Below are positions 1 to 6,949 of a DNA stretch of 20,962 bases, in pieces (the first letter of the stretch is position 1; every line of letters starts with the position of its first letter). Location: assembly GCA_035642095.1 (NCBI GenBank), contig DASQTB010000150.1:1-20962 (forward strand). The letters are read 5' to 3'. The position numbers and the translations under genes were made by a program. This stretch comes from DASQTB01 sp035642095 (lineage in GTDB: Bacteria; Actinomycetota; UBA4738; CALAEC01). Under the pieces are notes generated by a model. The model made no database searches, had not been told where the DNA came from, and worked only from the letters and a program-made list of their open reading frames with translations.

Positions 1-774
1 CCGCACGCCGACGCGGAACGGTATCGGCGTCTCCATGTGATCGTGGGCGACTCGAACATGAGCGAGTTCACCACGTACCTGAAGGTCGGCGTGACCGACC
101 TGGTGCTCCGGATGGTGGAGGGGAACACGGTGATGCGGGACCTCACCCTGGAGAACCCGATCCGGGCCATCCGGGAGATCAGCCACGATGTGGCCTGTCG
201 GAAGAAGGTCCGGCTGGCCAACGGCCGGGAGATGTCGGCCCTCGACATCCAGGAGCAATACCTGGACCGCGCCCTCCGGTTCGCCGAGCACCGCCAGCTC
301 GATCCGGCGGCTCGCCGGATCCTGGGGGAGTGGGAGCAGGCCCTGGCCGCGCTCCGGGCCCAGGACCTCGATCGCCTGGTGACGAAGGTGGACTGGGTGG
401 CCAAGTACTTCCTGATCCGCGGATATCGCCAGAAGCACGGGTATCCGCTGTCCCATCCGAAGGTGGCCCTGATGGATCTGGCGTACCACGACGTGAACCG
501 GGACCGAGGCCTCTACTACATGCTGGAGCGCCGGGACATGATGGAGCGAGCCGTCACGGAGCGCGACGTGCAGCGGGCGATGCACGATCCGCCCCAGACG
601 ACCCGAGCCCGACTGCGCGGGGAGTTCATCCGCCAGGCAAAACAGCGGCGGCGTGACTACACCGTCGATTGGGTCCACCTGAAGCTGAACGATCAGGCCC
701 AGCGAACGGTCCTGTGCAAGGACCCCTTCCGTTCGCGGGACGATCGCGTCGCGCAGCTCATCGCCCACATGTGA
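1..774 (+). CDS. pafA: Pup--protein ligase PafA, C-terminal part (5' end outside window)
   Basis: Catalyses ATP-dependent attachment of the prokaryotic ubiquitin-like protein Pup, through its C-terminal glutamate, to lysines of target proteins destined for the Mpa/proteasome system in the cytoplasm. The frame is open from base 1, so the gene enters from the left; 257 codons are visible, matching roughly residues 196-452 of the 452-residue M. tuberculosis PafA. Diagnostic stretches are PHADAERYRRLHVIVGDSNM at the left edge, NPIRAIREISHDV, LSHPKVALMDLAYHDVNR, PPQTTRARLRGEFI and the near-C-terminal DWVHLKLNDQAQRTVLCKDP. The last two favour PafA over the related depupylase Dop. The ATP-binding N-terminus and the catalytic aspartate lie outside the window. 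It ends 2 bases from the convergent stop of the next gene. Identification is very secure. Confidence 0.96.
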   Translation, partial: PHADAERYRRLHVIVGDSNMSEFTTYLKVGVTDLVLRMVEGNTVMRDLTLENPIRAIREISHDVACRKKVRLANGREMSALDIQEQYLDRALRFAEHRQLDPAARRILGEWEQALAALRAQDLDRLVTKVDWVAKYFLIRGYRQKHGYPLSHPKVALMDLAYHDVNRDRGLYYMLERRDMMERAVTERDVQRAMHDPPQTTRARLRGEFIRQAKQRRRDYTVDWVHLKLNDQAQRTVLCKDPFRSRDDRVAQLIAHM

Positions 775-776
775 GG

Positions 777-1448
777 TCAGAGCCGGAGGAACCCCTCCGT
801 GATCACCCGGCGAGCGATCTCGAAGGCGGCCAGGCAATCGTCGGCGGAATTCGCCGATGCGGCCACGACGGCCAGATGGCGGGTGTGCTCGTCGGCCAGG
901 GCGATCGCTCGCCGGGCTCCCGTCCCCACCAGATCCCACCCGGTTCGGCCCGACACCCGGGCGGTGGTTACGAAACAGGCGGCCGGGGCGCCGGCTGCCA
1001 GGGCGGCGTCGAAGGCCGTTCCGCCGGTCGACGAGACGAGCACCACGACACGTCGGTCCACGTTCACCAGGTCGGTCAGCTCGGCCCCCTGGTTCGGGGC
1101 CAGCTCGTAGCGGACGCCGGCCGTGGTCAGCGCCTGGAGGACCGGGAGGGCGGCCGCCCGCCGGCGCTCCTCCGGCCCCACCCTGGGCTCCGCCACCACC
1201 ACCACATCGGTGCCCAGCTTCCCGGCGATGCCCGCGGCCCGCCGGCCGACGGCGCCCGGATCCAATCGAACCGGGGCGCCGAGGCCCGCCGGAGAGGCAC
1301 CGAGCACGGCGGCGGCATTCCCGGCGACGGCCGCCTCGGCGCTGGTGGAGGAGTCGACCACGTCGACGATGGCGACCACCCGCCCCCGGGCACCGGCTTC
1401 GGACGCGCCGCTGGCGTTGAACGTCACCTCAAGCCGTCGGGCCCTCAC
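777..1448 (-). CDS. ComB-like (2-phosphosulfolactate phosphatase-like) protein
   Basis: A 223-residue cytoplasmic protein, second gene of a minus-strand pair. Its GTG start at 1448 overlaps the TGA stop of the DUF3866 gene as GTGA, the classic translational-coupling arrangement; an in-frame ATG at 1469 (seven codons longer) is the alternative. Near the N-terminus VDVVDSSTSAEAAV resembles the aspartate/Ser-Thr motif of ComB proteins (IDVLRxxTT type), the middle LVSSTGGTAFDAALAAGA resembles their SSxNGT region, and the end VVAASANSADDCLAAFEIA resembles their C-terminal IAAG region. ComB hydrolyses 2-phosphosulfolactate in coenzyme M synthesis, a pathway not expected in actinobacteria, so the substrate here is probably different. 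Family assignment is by remembered motifs only and is tentative; the coding call itself is strong. Its stop lies 2 bases from that of pafA. Confidence 0.62.
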   Translation of the reverse strand: MRARRLEVTFNASGASEAGARGRVVAIVDVVDSSTSAEAAVAGNAAAVLGASPAGLGAPVRLDPGAVGRRAAGIAGKLGTDVVVVAEPRVGPEERRRAAALPVLQALTTAGVRYELAPNQGAELTDLVNVDRRVVVLVSSTGGTAFDAALAAGAPAACFVTTARVSGRTGWDLVGTGARRAIALADEHTRHLAVVAASANSADDCLAAFEIARRVITEGFLRL

Positions 1449-2551
1449 GCCCCTGCCTCGCGCCGCCATCGAGCGGTGCCGGCGGCCATCCTCCCGGCCA
1501 GCACCCCCGCCGCCCCCGCGGCCAGGAAGAAGGTCGGCTCCTCCTCGAACGATCGGCCCATGGTCTCGGTGGAGATACCCCGATCGCGGAGGAGATCGAC
1601 GGCCGGTTCCCCGCTCACCTCGACCAGCTGATGACGGTCCTCCAGTCGAGCGGCCTTGAGCGATCCCCACACGGCCCTGCGTCGTTCCTCGTCCGTGAGG
1701 GCCGGGACGGCCACGTGGACGGAGACCAGAGCGACCTCTCGGAGGACCGTGACCGAGTGCGGCGACACGGCGTGGTGCCGGTACCGGGGGTCGGCGAAGT
1801 TCACCCGCAGCGCGGCCACCGGCCGGCCTCCGAGGATGGCCGTGGCGTTGAGGGCCATGCCCGAGGCGACGTCGCTGGCCCCCCACCGGGTCGCGGTGCC
1901 GACCTTGCCCGGACCGTCGCCCACCACCACCACGTCGGCTCGCCGCACCACCGCACCGGCCAGCAAGCCGGAGAACACGTTCACCGCCTCCACATCGCCG
2001 CCCAGCGCCTGGCCACAGGTGACCACCGCGTCGAGGAGCCCGGTCTCCCGGAGCCGGGCCGCGTGGTCGGACAACCAGGCGGGAAGGGCGCCCCCGTCGG
2101 TCATGGCGTACACGATCCTTTCGGCCCCGGCGGCGCGAGCCCCGGCCACGACCGCGGCCAGCATCGAGTGCAGCGGGATCCACACCACAGGGAGCCCGTC
2201 CAGCCCCTCCGCCTCGGCGATCCGCCGATGGTCGGGGCTGCCCTGCTCTTCGACCGCCCGGACCTGAGCCTGCACCGGCGTGTACCGCAGCTTCATCACG
2301 TGTCCGCCCGACGACGGATCGATGTCGATTGGCCGGAGCACCGCCATGACGAAGTGGTAGCCTCCGGTCCCCAGACCGCCTGCCACGGCGGTGGTGTTGA
2401 GGGCCACGCGGTCCCCCTCGACCACCGGTCCGGTCAGAGCCGGGTAGGCCAGGGCCCGTTCGATCCGGCCATCCACCTCGACCTCCAGATCGACGAGGCC
2501 GGCGTGTCGCTCGGTGGCCCGCACCACCTCCCCTGGACGAACCCTGATCAT
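1445..2551 (-). CDS. DUF3866 family protein
   Basis: A 368-residue protein that I recognise as the DUF3866 family, found mainly in actinobacteria and some Firmicutes and without a known function. The N-terminus starts MIRVRPGEVVRATER and carries the family's GDRVALNTTAVAGGLGTGGY stretch, followed by a beta-rich region and alternating strand/helix segments around ADVVVVGDGPGKVGTATRWG and NATAILGGRPVAALR. The Gly-rich VVVVGDGPGKVGT looks like a nucleotide or phosphate-binding loop, but no catalytic role is established. There are no signal peptide or membrane segments. The ATG at 2551 sits 8 bases after a TACGAT -10 box, so the message is probably leaderless. The gene is divergent from pafB (63-base gap) and translationally coupled to the ComB-like gene, suggesting the two act together. 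Confidence 0.87.
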   Translation of the reverse strand: MIRVRPGEVVRATERHAGLVDLEVEVDGRIERALAYPALTGPVVEGDRVALNTTAVAGGLGTGGYHFVMAVLRPIDIDPSSGGHVMKLRYTPVQAQVRAVEEQGSPDHRRIAEAEGLDGLPVVWIPLHSMLAAVVAGARAAGAERIVYAMTDGGALPAWLSDHAARLRETGLLDAVVTCGQALGGDVEAVNVFSGLLAGAVVRRADVVVVGDGPGKVGTATRWGASDVASGMALNATAILGGRPVAALRVNFADPRYRHHAVSPHSVTVLREVALVSVHVAVPALTDEERRRAVWGSLKAARLEDRHQLVEVSGEPAVDLLRDRGISTETMGRSFEEEPTFFLAAGAAGVLAGRMAAGTARWRREAGA

Positions 2552-2559
2552 CGTGGCGA

Positions 2560-2565
2560 ATCGTA
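2560..2565 (-). promoter_or_regulatory. -10 box of the DUF3866 operon (probable leaderless start)
   Basis: On the minus strand TACGAT is followed by 8 bases and then the ATG at 2551. No Shine-Dalgarno sequence precedes the ATG. No consensus -35 is visible at 16-18 bases spacing. The position is what a transcript beginning at or next to the start codon would need. Confidence 0.5.
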
Positions 2566-2600
2566 ACGGCCCCCGCGGTCCTCCCGCTGATCCCGACCGG

Positions 2601-2606
2601 TATCAT
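2601..2606 (+). promoter_or_regulatory. -10 box of pafB (probable leaderless start)
   Basis: TATCAT is followed by 8 bases and then the pafB ATG at 2615, again without a Shine-Dalgarno sequence. It lies 35 bases from the opposing TACGAT of the DUF3866 operon, so the 63-base gap 2552-2614 holds two divergent promoters. The gap has no recognisable -35 box. Confidence 0.55.
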
Positions 2607-2614
2607 CCCCGCGG

Positions 2615-3556
2615 ATGCACCCTCTGGAGCGCCTCCTCAATCTCGTCGCCCTCCTCCTGGAAACGGGCCGTCCGCTCACGTTCGAGGAGATCAGGGGCGC
2701 GCTCCAGGCCTACGGACAGCAGGACAAGGCCTCCGCGAAGCGACAGTTCGAACGGGACAAGGACACCCTGCGGAACATCGGCATCCCCGTGGAGGCGGTT
2801 CCCACGGACGCCTGGGAGGTCGAGGAGGGATACCGGATCCCCAAGGAACGCTACGAGCTGCCCGATCTGTCCCTGGAGCCGGAGGAAGCGGCGGCGCTGT
2901 TCGTGGCGGCTCACGGGGAGGGCGGAGAGGCGGCCCAGGCGTTCCGAAAGCTGGCCCTGGGCGCCGAGACCGGGCTCCTGGCGGCCTTGGAGAACGGCCC
3001 TCCCGCCAGCGGCGTCGACGCCTCGGGGCCTCGTCTCCCCGAGGTGGCCGAGGCCGTCTCAGGCCGGCGACGGATCCGGTTCCGGTACCGGCCGGTGACC
3101 GGCGAGGAAGGTGAGCGGGACGTCGACGCCTGGGCGCTGCTGTTCCGGGCCGGAGCGTGGTACCTGGTAGGTGGAGACCGGGTCCGAGGCGAGCCGCGAT
3201 CGTTCCGTCTCTCGCGCATCGGCTCGGACATCCGGGATGCCGGGGCCGGACGACCACCGCCCGAGGGGTTCCGGGCCAGCGAGCAACTGACGGCGGGGCC
3301 ATGGGGCCTGGGGGAGCCGGAGACCGCCGCTCGGGTGGCCTTCAGCCCCAAGGTGTCATGGTGGGCCACGGCCGGGCTTCCCGGAGCCAGGACTGTTGGG
3401 ACCCGGAACGACGAATGGACCGAGGCCGACGTGCCGGTCGGCGACTCCTTCGTCTCGTGGGTGCTGTCCTTCGGGGCCGACGCGGAGGTCCTCGGCCCGG
3501 TCCACCTCCGGGACGAGGTCGTCCGGGCCCTGGAGACGGTCCGTGCCGCCGGCTAG
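2615..3556 (+). CDS. pafB: WYL-domain transcriptional regulator PafB
   Basis: A 313-residue regulator. An N-terminal winged helix-turn-helix (about residues 1-75, beginning MHPLERLLNLVALLLETGRP) is followed by a linker and a WYL domain whose signature WYL is at 182-184 in GAWYLVGGD, with the downstream FRLSRI strand also typical. In mycobacteria PafB works with PafC as a heterodimeric activator of DNA-damage response genes, and the WYL domain is thought to sense a ligand, reported as single-stranded DNA. Despite the name it does not take part in pupylation. Length is close to mycobacterial PafB. The ATG start follows a -10 box directly. The 3' end overlaps pafC by 14 bases, consistent with coupled translation of the two subunits. 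Confidence 0.92.
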   Translation: MHPLERLLNLVALLLETGRPLTFEEIRGALQAYGQQDKASAKRQFERDKDTLRNIGIPVEAVPTDAWEVEEGYRIPKERYELPDLSLEPEEAAALFVAAHGEGGEAAQAFRKLALGAETGLLAALENGPPASGVDASGPRLPEVAEAVSGRRRIRFRYRPVTGEEGERDVDAWALLFRAGAWYLVGGDRVRGEPRSFRLSRIGSDIRDAGAGRPPPEGFRASEQLTAGPWGLGEPETAARVAFSPKVSWWATAGLPGARTVGTRNDEWTEADVPVGDSFVSWVLSFGADAEVLGPVHLRDEVVRALETVRAAG

Positions 3557-4511
3557 GACCGCGGAGCGGCTCAGGAGACTGCTGTCCGTGGTTCCCTACG
3601 TCGTCCGTCACCCGGGGACGACGCTGGGAGAGCTGTCGACGCTCTTCGACACATCGGAGCAGGAGTTGCTGGCCGACCTGAACCTGCTGTTCCTCACCGG
3701 TCTCCCACCCTACGGTCCGGGAGACCTGATCGAGGTCGAAGTCGACGACGACGGACGGGTGTGGATCCGGATGGCGGACTACTTCTCCCGTCCCGGCCGG
3801 CTCACCCGGTCGGAGGCGGTGGCCCTGTACCTCCGGGGCACTGAGATCCTCGGTTCCGCCGGCCCCGAGGAATCGCAGCCTCTTCGTTCGGCGCTCGACA
3901 AGATCGCCGCTACCCTGGGCCCGGAGACGCTGGGCGAGCTTCGGGTCGAGGTGGGGGATCAGGCGGGCCCGCCGGGACACCTCCAGACGGTCCGCCGGGC
4001 TGCGACCGCCCGGGAGCGCCTCGACATCGACTACTACTCGGCCACCCGGGACGAGGTGACCGCCCGGCGGATCGACCCGGAGCAGGTGTTCTCGGCGATG
4101 GGGAACTGGTACGTGGCAGCGTGGGATGATCGCTCGGACGCGGAGCGTCTGTTCCGAGTCGATCGCATCCGGGAGGTTCGGCCGACGGGGGAATCCTTCG
4201 AGCCCCGCGGACTGGCCGGGCCTGGCCGGGATCTGTACTCGGGCTCGGACGAGGACCTCATGGTCCGACTCCGGCTCGGTCCCGGGGCGCGGTGGGTGGC
4301 CGAGTACTATCAGGTCGACGAGGCCCGGGATGACGACGGGGTGCTTGTGGTCGCCCTCCCGACCAAGGACCTGGCCTGGGTCGCCAAGCTGGTGCTCAGG
4401 CTGAGAGGGGAGGCCCGGGTCCTCGACCCTCCTGAACTGGGCGAACGGGTCAGGGGGCTGGTCGAGGAGACCATGGCTCGCTACCGGGAAAGCGCAGGTC
4501 GGCGAGGGTAA
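3543..4511 (+). CDS. pafC: WYL-domain transcriptional regulator PafC
   Basis: A 322-residue partner of PafB. I place the start at GTG 3543, inside the end of pafB, because the protein then begins with an Arg-rich segment leading into LRRLLSVVPYVVRHPGTTLG, the usual PafC N-terminus, and GGAG lies a few bases upstream. The open frame extends further upstream but that part is unlike the family. An N-terminal helix-turn-helix region is followed by a WYL domain with the variant WYV at residues 189-191 (GNWYVAAWDD) and the FRVDRIREVRP strand. In mycobacteria PafBC activates RecA/LexA-independent DNA-damage genes. Adjacent, overlapping placement with pafB is the conserved arrangement. The call is secure; the start is likely but inferred. 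Confidence 0.9.
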   Translation: MPPARTAERLRRLLSVVPYVVRHPGTTLGELSTLFDTSEQELLADLNLLFLTGLPPYGPGDLIEVEVDDDGRVWIRMADYFSRPGRLTRSEAVALYLRGTEILGSAGPEESQPLRSALDKIAATLGPETLGELRVEVGDQAGPPGHLQTVRRAATARERLDIDYYSATRDEVTARRIDPEQVFSAMGNWYVAAWDDRSDAERLFRVDRIREVRPTGESFEPRGLAGPGRDLYSGSDEDLMVRLRLGPGARWVAEYYQVDEARDDDGVLVVALPTKDLAWVAKLVLRLRGEARVLDPPELGERVRGLVEETMARYRESAGRRG

Positions 4512-4531
4512 AGGTCGGGCCGGAGAGGACC

Positions 4532-4537
4532 GATACT
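4532..4537 (+). promoter_or_regulatory. Possible -10 box before the zinc-ribbon gene
   Basis: GATACT is followed by 9 bases and the ATG at 4547. The spacing fits the near-leaderless pattern of other genes here, but the hexamer is a weaker match and the gene could simply be read through from pafC, 35 bases upstream. Confidence 0.3.
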
Positions 4538-4546
4538 CCCTCCGAG

Positions 4547-4876
4547 ATGACCAGCATCCGGACGAACTGCCCTCAATGCGGCGAGGTGGAGATGCGCGCG
4601 GACGTGATCCTCCTCACCGTCGAGCCGCAGTCGGGCGAAGGGACCTACAGCTTCGTCTGTCCATCGTGCGAGGACCTCGTCGAGAAGCCCGCCGACCGCA
4701 AGATCGTCAGCCTGCTCAAGTCGGTCGGGGTCGACGTGGCCGAGCGCTCCGTCCCGATCGAGGAGCTGGAGCCACGGCCCGAGGGGCCACCGTTCACCTT
4801 CGACGACGTCATCGACTTTCACTTCCTCCTGGGGCAGGACGGGTGGCTCGAGGCCTTGATGGCCTCAGCCGAGTAG
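4547..4876 (+). CDS. Small zinc-ribbon protein, function unknown
   Basis: A 109-residue protein with two Cys pairs, CPQC at 8-11 and CPSC at 38-41, separated by 26 residues: a treble-clef/zinc-ribbon arrangement that should bind one Zn ion. The spacer holds beta-like stretches (ADVILLTVEP, TYSFVC). The C-terminal half is acidic and ends in FDDVIDFHFLLGQDGWLEAL, predicted helical. There is no signal peptide or membrane segment. I do not recognise a named family; similar small proteins occur beside pafC/tatA in actinobacteria in my memory, but that is not verified. A nucleic-acid or protein-binding role is possible from the ribbon alone. It lies 35 bases after pafC and 42 before the next gene, so it may be co-transcribed with either. 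Confidence 0.8.
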   Translation: MTSIRTNCPQCGEVEMRADVILLTVEPQSGEGTYSFVCPSCEDLVEKPADRKIVSLLKSVGVDVAERSVPIEELEPRPEGPPFTFDDVIDFHFLLGQDGWLEALMASAE

Positions 4877-4903
4877 CCCGAGTAGCGCTCCGGGACCCCC
4901 TGC

Positions 4904-4909
4904 TATCCT
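4904..4909 (+). promoter_or_regulatory. -10 box before the small membrane protein gene
   Basis: TATCCT is followed by 9 bases and the ATG at 4919. No Shine-Dalgarno sequence is present. It is the same hexamer as the probable cysS -10 and the one overlapped by the operator at 14380-14395. Confidence 0.4.
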
Positions 4910-4918
4910 GGCCGCCTG

Positions 4919-5143
4919 ATGGTGTGGGTGCTCGTCGCGGTTGGGGCGGCCACCGCGGCGGTCCTCCTGGTCCTCGTGGTGGGGCTTTTCCGACACCTCC
5001 GGGCGATGGCCACAGAGCTCCAGCGACTTCAGGCGGACCTGGCGCCGCTCCTGGAAGATATCCAGCGGGGCTCGGAGGAGGCCCAGCGCAAGATAGCGGA
5101 CCTGCAGGAACGGGCGGCGGCCGTCCGCCGGGACCCGGGCTAG
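4919..5143 (+). CDS. Small single-pass membrane protein with coiled coil
   Basis: A 74-residue protein. Residues 2-24 form one hydrophobic membrane segment (VWVLVAVGAATAAVLLVLVV core), followed by a charged, heptad-like helix from about 28 to 68 (FRHLRAMATELQRLQADLAP onward) that should form a coiled coil on the cytoplasmic side. The architecture is like DUF948 or TatB-like small proteins but there is no clear family match. It ends 12 bases before the tatA start and has the same overall plan as TatA (one short N-terminal helix then an amphipathic helix), yet lacks the FGP hinge and proline-rich tail of TatA. It could be an accessory factor of the Tat system, which is an inference from position and shape only. 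Confidence 0.72.
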   Translation: MVWVLVAVGAATAAVLLVLVVGLFRHLRAMATELQRLQADLAPLLEDIQRGSEEAQRKIADLQERAAAVRRDPG

Positions 5144-5155
5144 GATAGGGACCGG

Positions 5156-5422
5156 GTGCCTTCGCTCGGATTCGGCGAGATCCTGATCATCCTGGTGATC
5201 GCCCTCATCGTCTTCGGTCCCCGCCGGCTGCCGGAGATGGGACGGACGATCGGCCGGTCCCTGCGCGAGTTCCGCAGAACGACGTCGGAGATCCGCTCCG
5301 AGATCACCGCGGATCTCGACGACGAGCCTCCCCGACTGACGGCTGAGCAGCGGGCCAGGCAGATCGAGGAGCGCAAGGCCCGGCCCCAGTCGCCTCCGGA
5401 GGACCCGGCGCCCCCCGACTGA
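5156..5422 (+). CDS. tatA: Sec-independent protein translocase subunit TatA/TatB
   Basis: An 88-residue subunit of the twin-arginine translocase, which exports folded proteins across the plasma membrane. It starts at GTG 5156: MPSLGFGEILIILVIALIVF is the short N-terminal membrane helix, the hinge FGP is at residues 20-22, followed by RRLPEMGRTIGRSLREFRR, the amphipathic helix typical of TatA, and an acidic, proline-rich tail. The LPEMGR stretch is the TatA-family hallmark. It is 23 bases upstream of tatC and in the same order as in mycobacteria. TAGGAT at 5141-5146 and AGGGA just before the start could serve as -10 box and ribosome site respectively. Only one TatA/B-type gene is in the window; a separate TatB may lie elsewhere. 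Confidence 0.93.
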   Translation: MPSLGFGEILIILVIALIVFGPRRLPEMGRTIGRSLREFRRTTSEIRSEITADLDDEPPRLTAEQRARQIEERKARPQSPPEDPAPPD

Positions 5423-5445
5423 GGGGCGGCTCCCTCCCGAGCGAC

Positions 5446-6207
5446 ATGCCCCTGATCCCTCGGCGACGACGGTCGCGCCCAGACGCCATGACCGTCGTCG
5501 AACATCTCGACGAGCTCCGCCGGCGACTGATCATCTGCCTGTCGGCGGTCGGCGTCGCCTCGGTGGTCGGTTTCGTGTTCTACCGGCGAATCTTCGCCTG
5601 GCTGTTGAGCCCGTATCGGGATGCCATCCAGGCCATCCCTCAGGAGATCCGGGTAACGGACGCTCTGGTGGCCACCAGCCCCACCGAGCCCTTCCTCACC
5701 TTCGTGAAGATCGGACTGTTCACGGGGTTCCTCATCGCCCTCCCCGTCGTCCTGTATCAGCTATGGCGGTTCATCACGCCTGGCCTCACCCGCCGCGAGC
5801 GCCGGCTGGCCGTTCCCTTCGTGCTGGTCTCGGTGATCCTGTTCGCGGTGGGCGTCGTCTTCTCGTTCCTCGTGGCGCCTCGGGGCCTGGCCTTCCTGTT
5901 CTCGTTCGGCGGGGAGAATCTGGTGCCGCTCCTCACCGTGGACCGGTATCTGTCCTTCCTGATCTTCCTGATCCTGGCGTTCGGGCTCTCCTTCGAGATG
6001 CCGTTGGTCCTCCTGTTCCTGGCCGGGGCCAGGATCATCTCGTCCGCCCAGATGCGGCGGTGGCGTCGCTACGCGTACTTCGCCACGGTTGTCTTCGCCG
6101 CGGTCGCCACTCCGACCCAAGACCCGTACACTATGCTGCTGATGTGGGTTCCCCTCGTCCTCTTGTACGAGGGTGCGATCCTGGTGGCTCGACTCCTGAA
6201 ACGGTGA
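5446..6207 (+). CDS. tatC: Sec-independent protein translocase subunit TatC
   Basis: A 253-residue polytopic membrane protein that recognises twin-arginine signal peptides and recruits TatA. The cytoplasmic N-terminus contains the HLDELRRRL motif at 20-28, the hallmark of TatC. About six hydrophobic segments follow, with the periplasmic SPTEPFLTFVKIGLFTGFLI and the cytoplasmic WRFITPGLTRRERR motifs that are conserved in the family. The C-terminus ends shortly after the last segment (LLYEGAILVARLLKR). I keep the ATG at 5446; an in-frame ATG at residue 15 would still retain the signal-peptide recognition motif. It follows tatA by 23 bases and precedes an unknown membrane protein by 5 bases, so these genes are probably one transcript. 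Confidence 0.96.
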   Translation: MPLIPRRRRSRPDAMTVVEHLDELRRRLIICLSAVGVASVVGFVFYRRIFAWLLSPYRDAIQAIPQEIRVTDALVATSPTEPFLTFVKIGLFTGFLIALPVVLYQLWRFITPGLTRRERRLAVPFVLVSVILFAVGVVFSFLVAPRGLAFLFSFGGENLVPLLTVDRYLSFLIFLILAFGLSFEMPLVLLFLAGARIISSAQMRRWRRYAYFATVVFAAVATPTQDPYTMLLMWVPLVLLYEGAILVARLLKR

Positions 6208-6212
6208 TCTGA

Positions 6213-6947
6213 ATGGCGATCAAGGGCAAGCGACGGACCCGACACCGCAGCAGCCGGTCGGCGGCCAGAGCACCGCGCCCGTTCCTGGTCCGCCCCAGGA
6301 CCCCCCTGTTCCGGCGAACGGGAACCAAGGTGGTCCTGGTGGTCCTGGCCGAGGCGGTGGTCTTCGTGATCCTGGCCCTCGCCGGGGCCCAGACCGAGGC
6401 GGACGAGCGACGGGACCGGATCACCGAGTTCGGGTCCCTGGTGGAGGCTCAGCTGTACCGGGATGGAGCGGCCCAGCAATCGTTCCCCGGCCCGGTGGTC
6501 CTTCCGGAGCTCGGTCAGGCCGTGGCGGAGCTCGCCTCCGGCGAGGTCAAGGATCCCGAGGCGATGACCGCCAACGCCGAGGGCTGGGCCCGGGTGGCCA
6601 GGGAGGCCGGCGAGGGCCTCGGTCGGATCACCGCGGAAGGTGCGGAGCTCGCGGAGGCCCGGGAGCTGATGAAGCAGGGCCTGCTCCTGTACTCCTCGTT
6701 GGCCCAGGAGATCCGGGTCGCCGCCGAGCTCGAAGGGACCCAGCAGCAGCAGCTCGCCGACACGCTCACGGAGCAGATGAGCGTGGCGGCCGGCATCTTC
6801 GACACCGGCTGGGGCAAGCTCCAGGAAGCGCGCCGGGAGGCGGGCCTCGAGACTCAGGCACCTCTGCCGGGCGGTCTGGGCGGTCTCCCCGGAGGCATCC
6901 CCGGGCTTCCCGGACCCGAGGATCCCCTCTCCGACCTCGCCCCGTAG
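6213..6947 (+). CDS. Single-pass membrane protein with LPGG-rich tail, function unknown
   Basis: A 244-residue protein I do not recognise. The first 37 residues are strongly basic (many Arg), residues 38-59 form one membrane helix (KVVLVVLAEAVVFVILALAG), so the long remainder should be outside the cytoplasm. That part is mostly helical, Ala/Glu/Gln-rich (about 60-215, including a QQQQ run), and ends in a Gly/Pro/Leu tail from about 217, PLPGGLGGLPGGIPGLPGPE. The helical region may be a coiled coil or an extracytoplasmic interaction domain. It lies 5 bases after tatC and 2 bases before the next gene, so it is co-translated with both. Basic N-terminus then helix resembles a signal anchor; no twin-arginine motif of the SRRxFLK form is clear. 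Confidence 0.75.
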   Translation: MAIKGKRRTRHRSSRSAARAPRPFLVRPRTPLFRRTGTKVVLVVLAEAVVFVILALAGAQTEADERRDRITEFGSLVEAQLYRDGAAQQSFPGPVVLPELGQAVAELASGEVKDPEAMTANAEGWARVAREAGEGLGRITAEGAELAEARELMKQGLLLYSSLAQEIRVAAELEGTQQQQLADTLTEQMSVAAGIFDTGWGKLQEARREAGLETQAPLPGGLGGLPGGIPGLPGPEDPLSDLAP

Positions 6948-6949
6948 CC

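Noticed and set aside
669..1631. A 320-codon plus-strand ORF after pafA
   Set aside because: It runs antisense to the ComB-like gene and begins inside pafA in another frame; Arg/Gly/Pro-rich shadow.
777..2606. A single 609-codon minus-strand frame covering both DUF3866 and ComB-like regions
   Set aside because: Only the last 223 codons look like protein; the upstream part is low-complexity and lies opposite-phase to DUF3866, whose frame is well supported.
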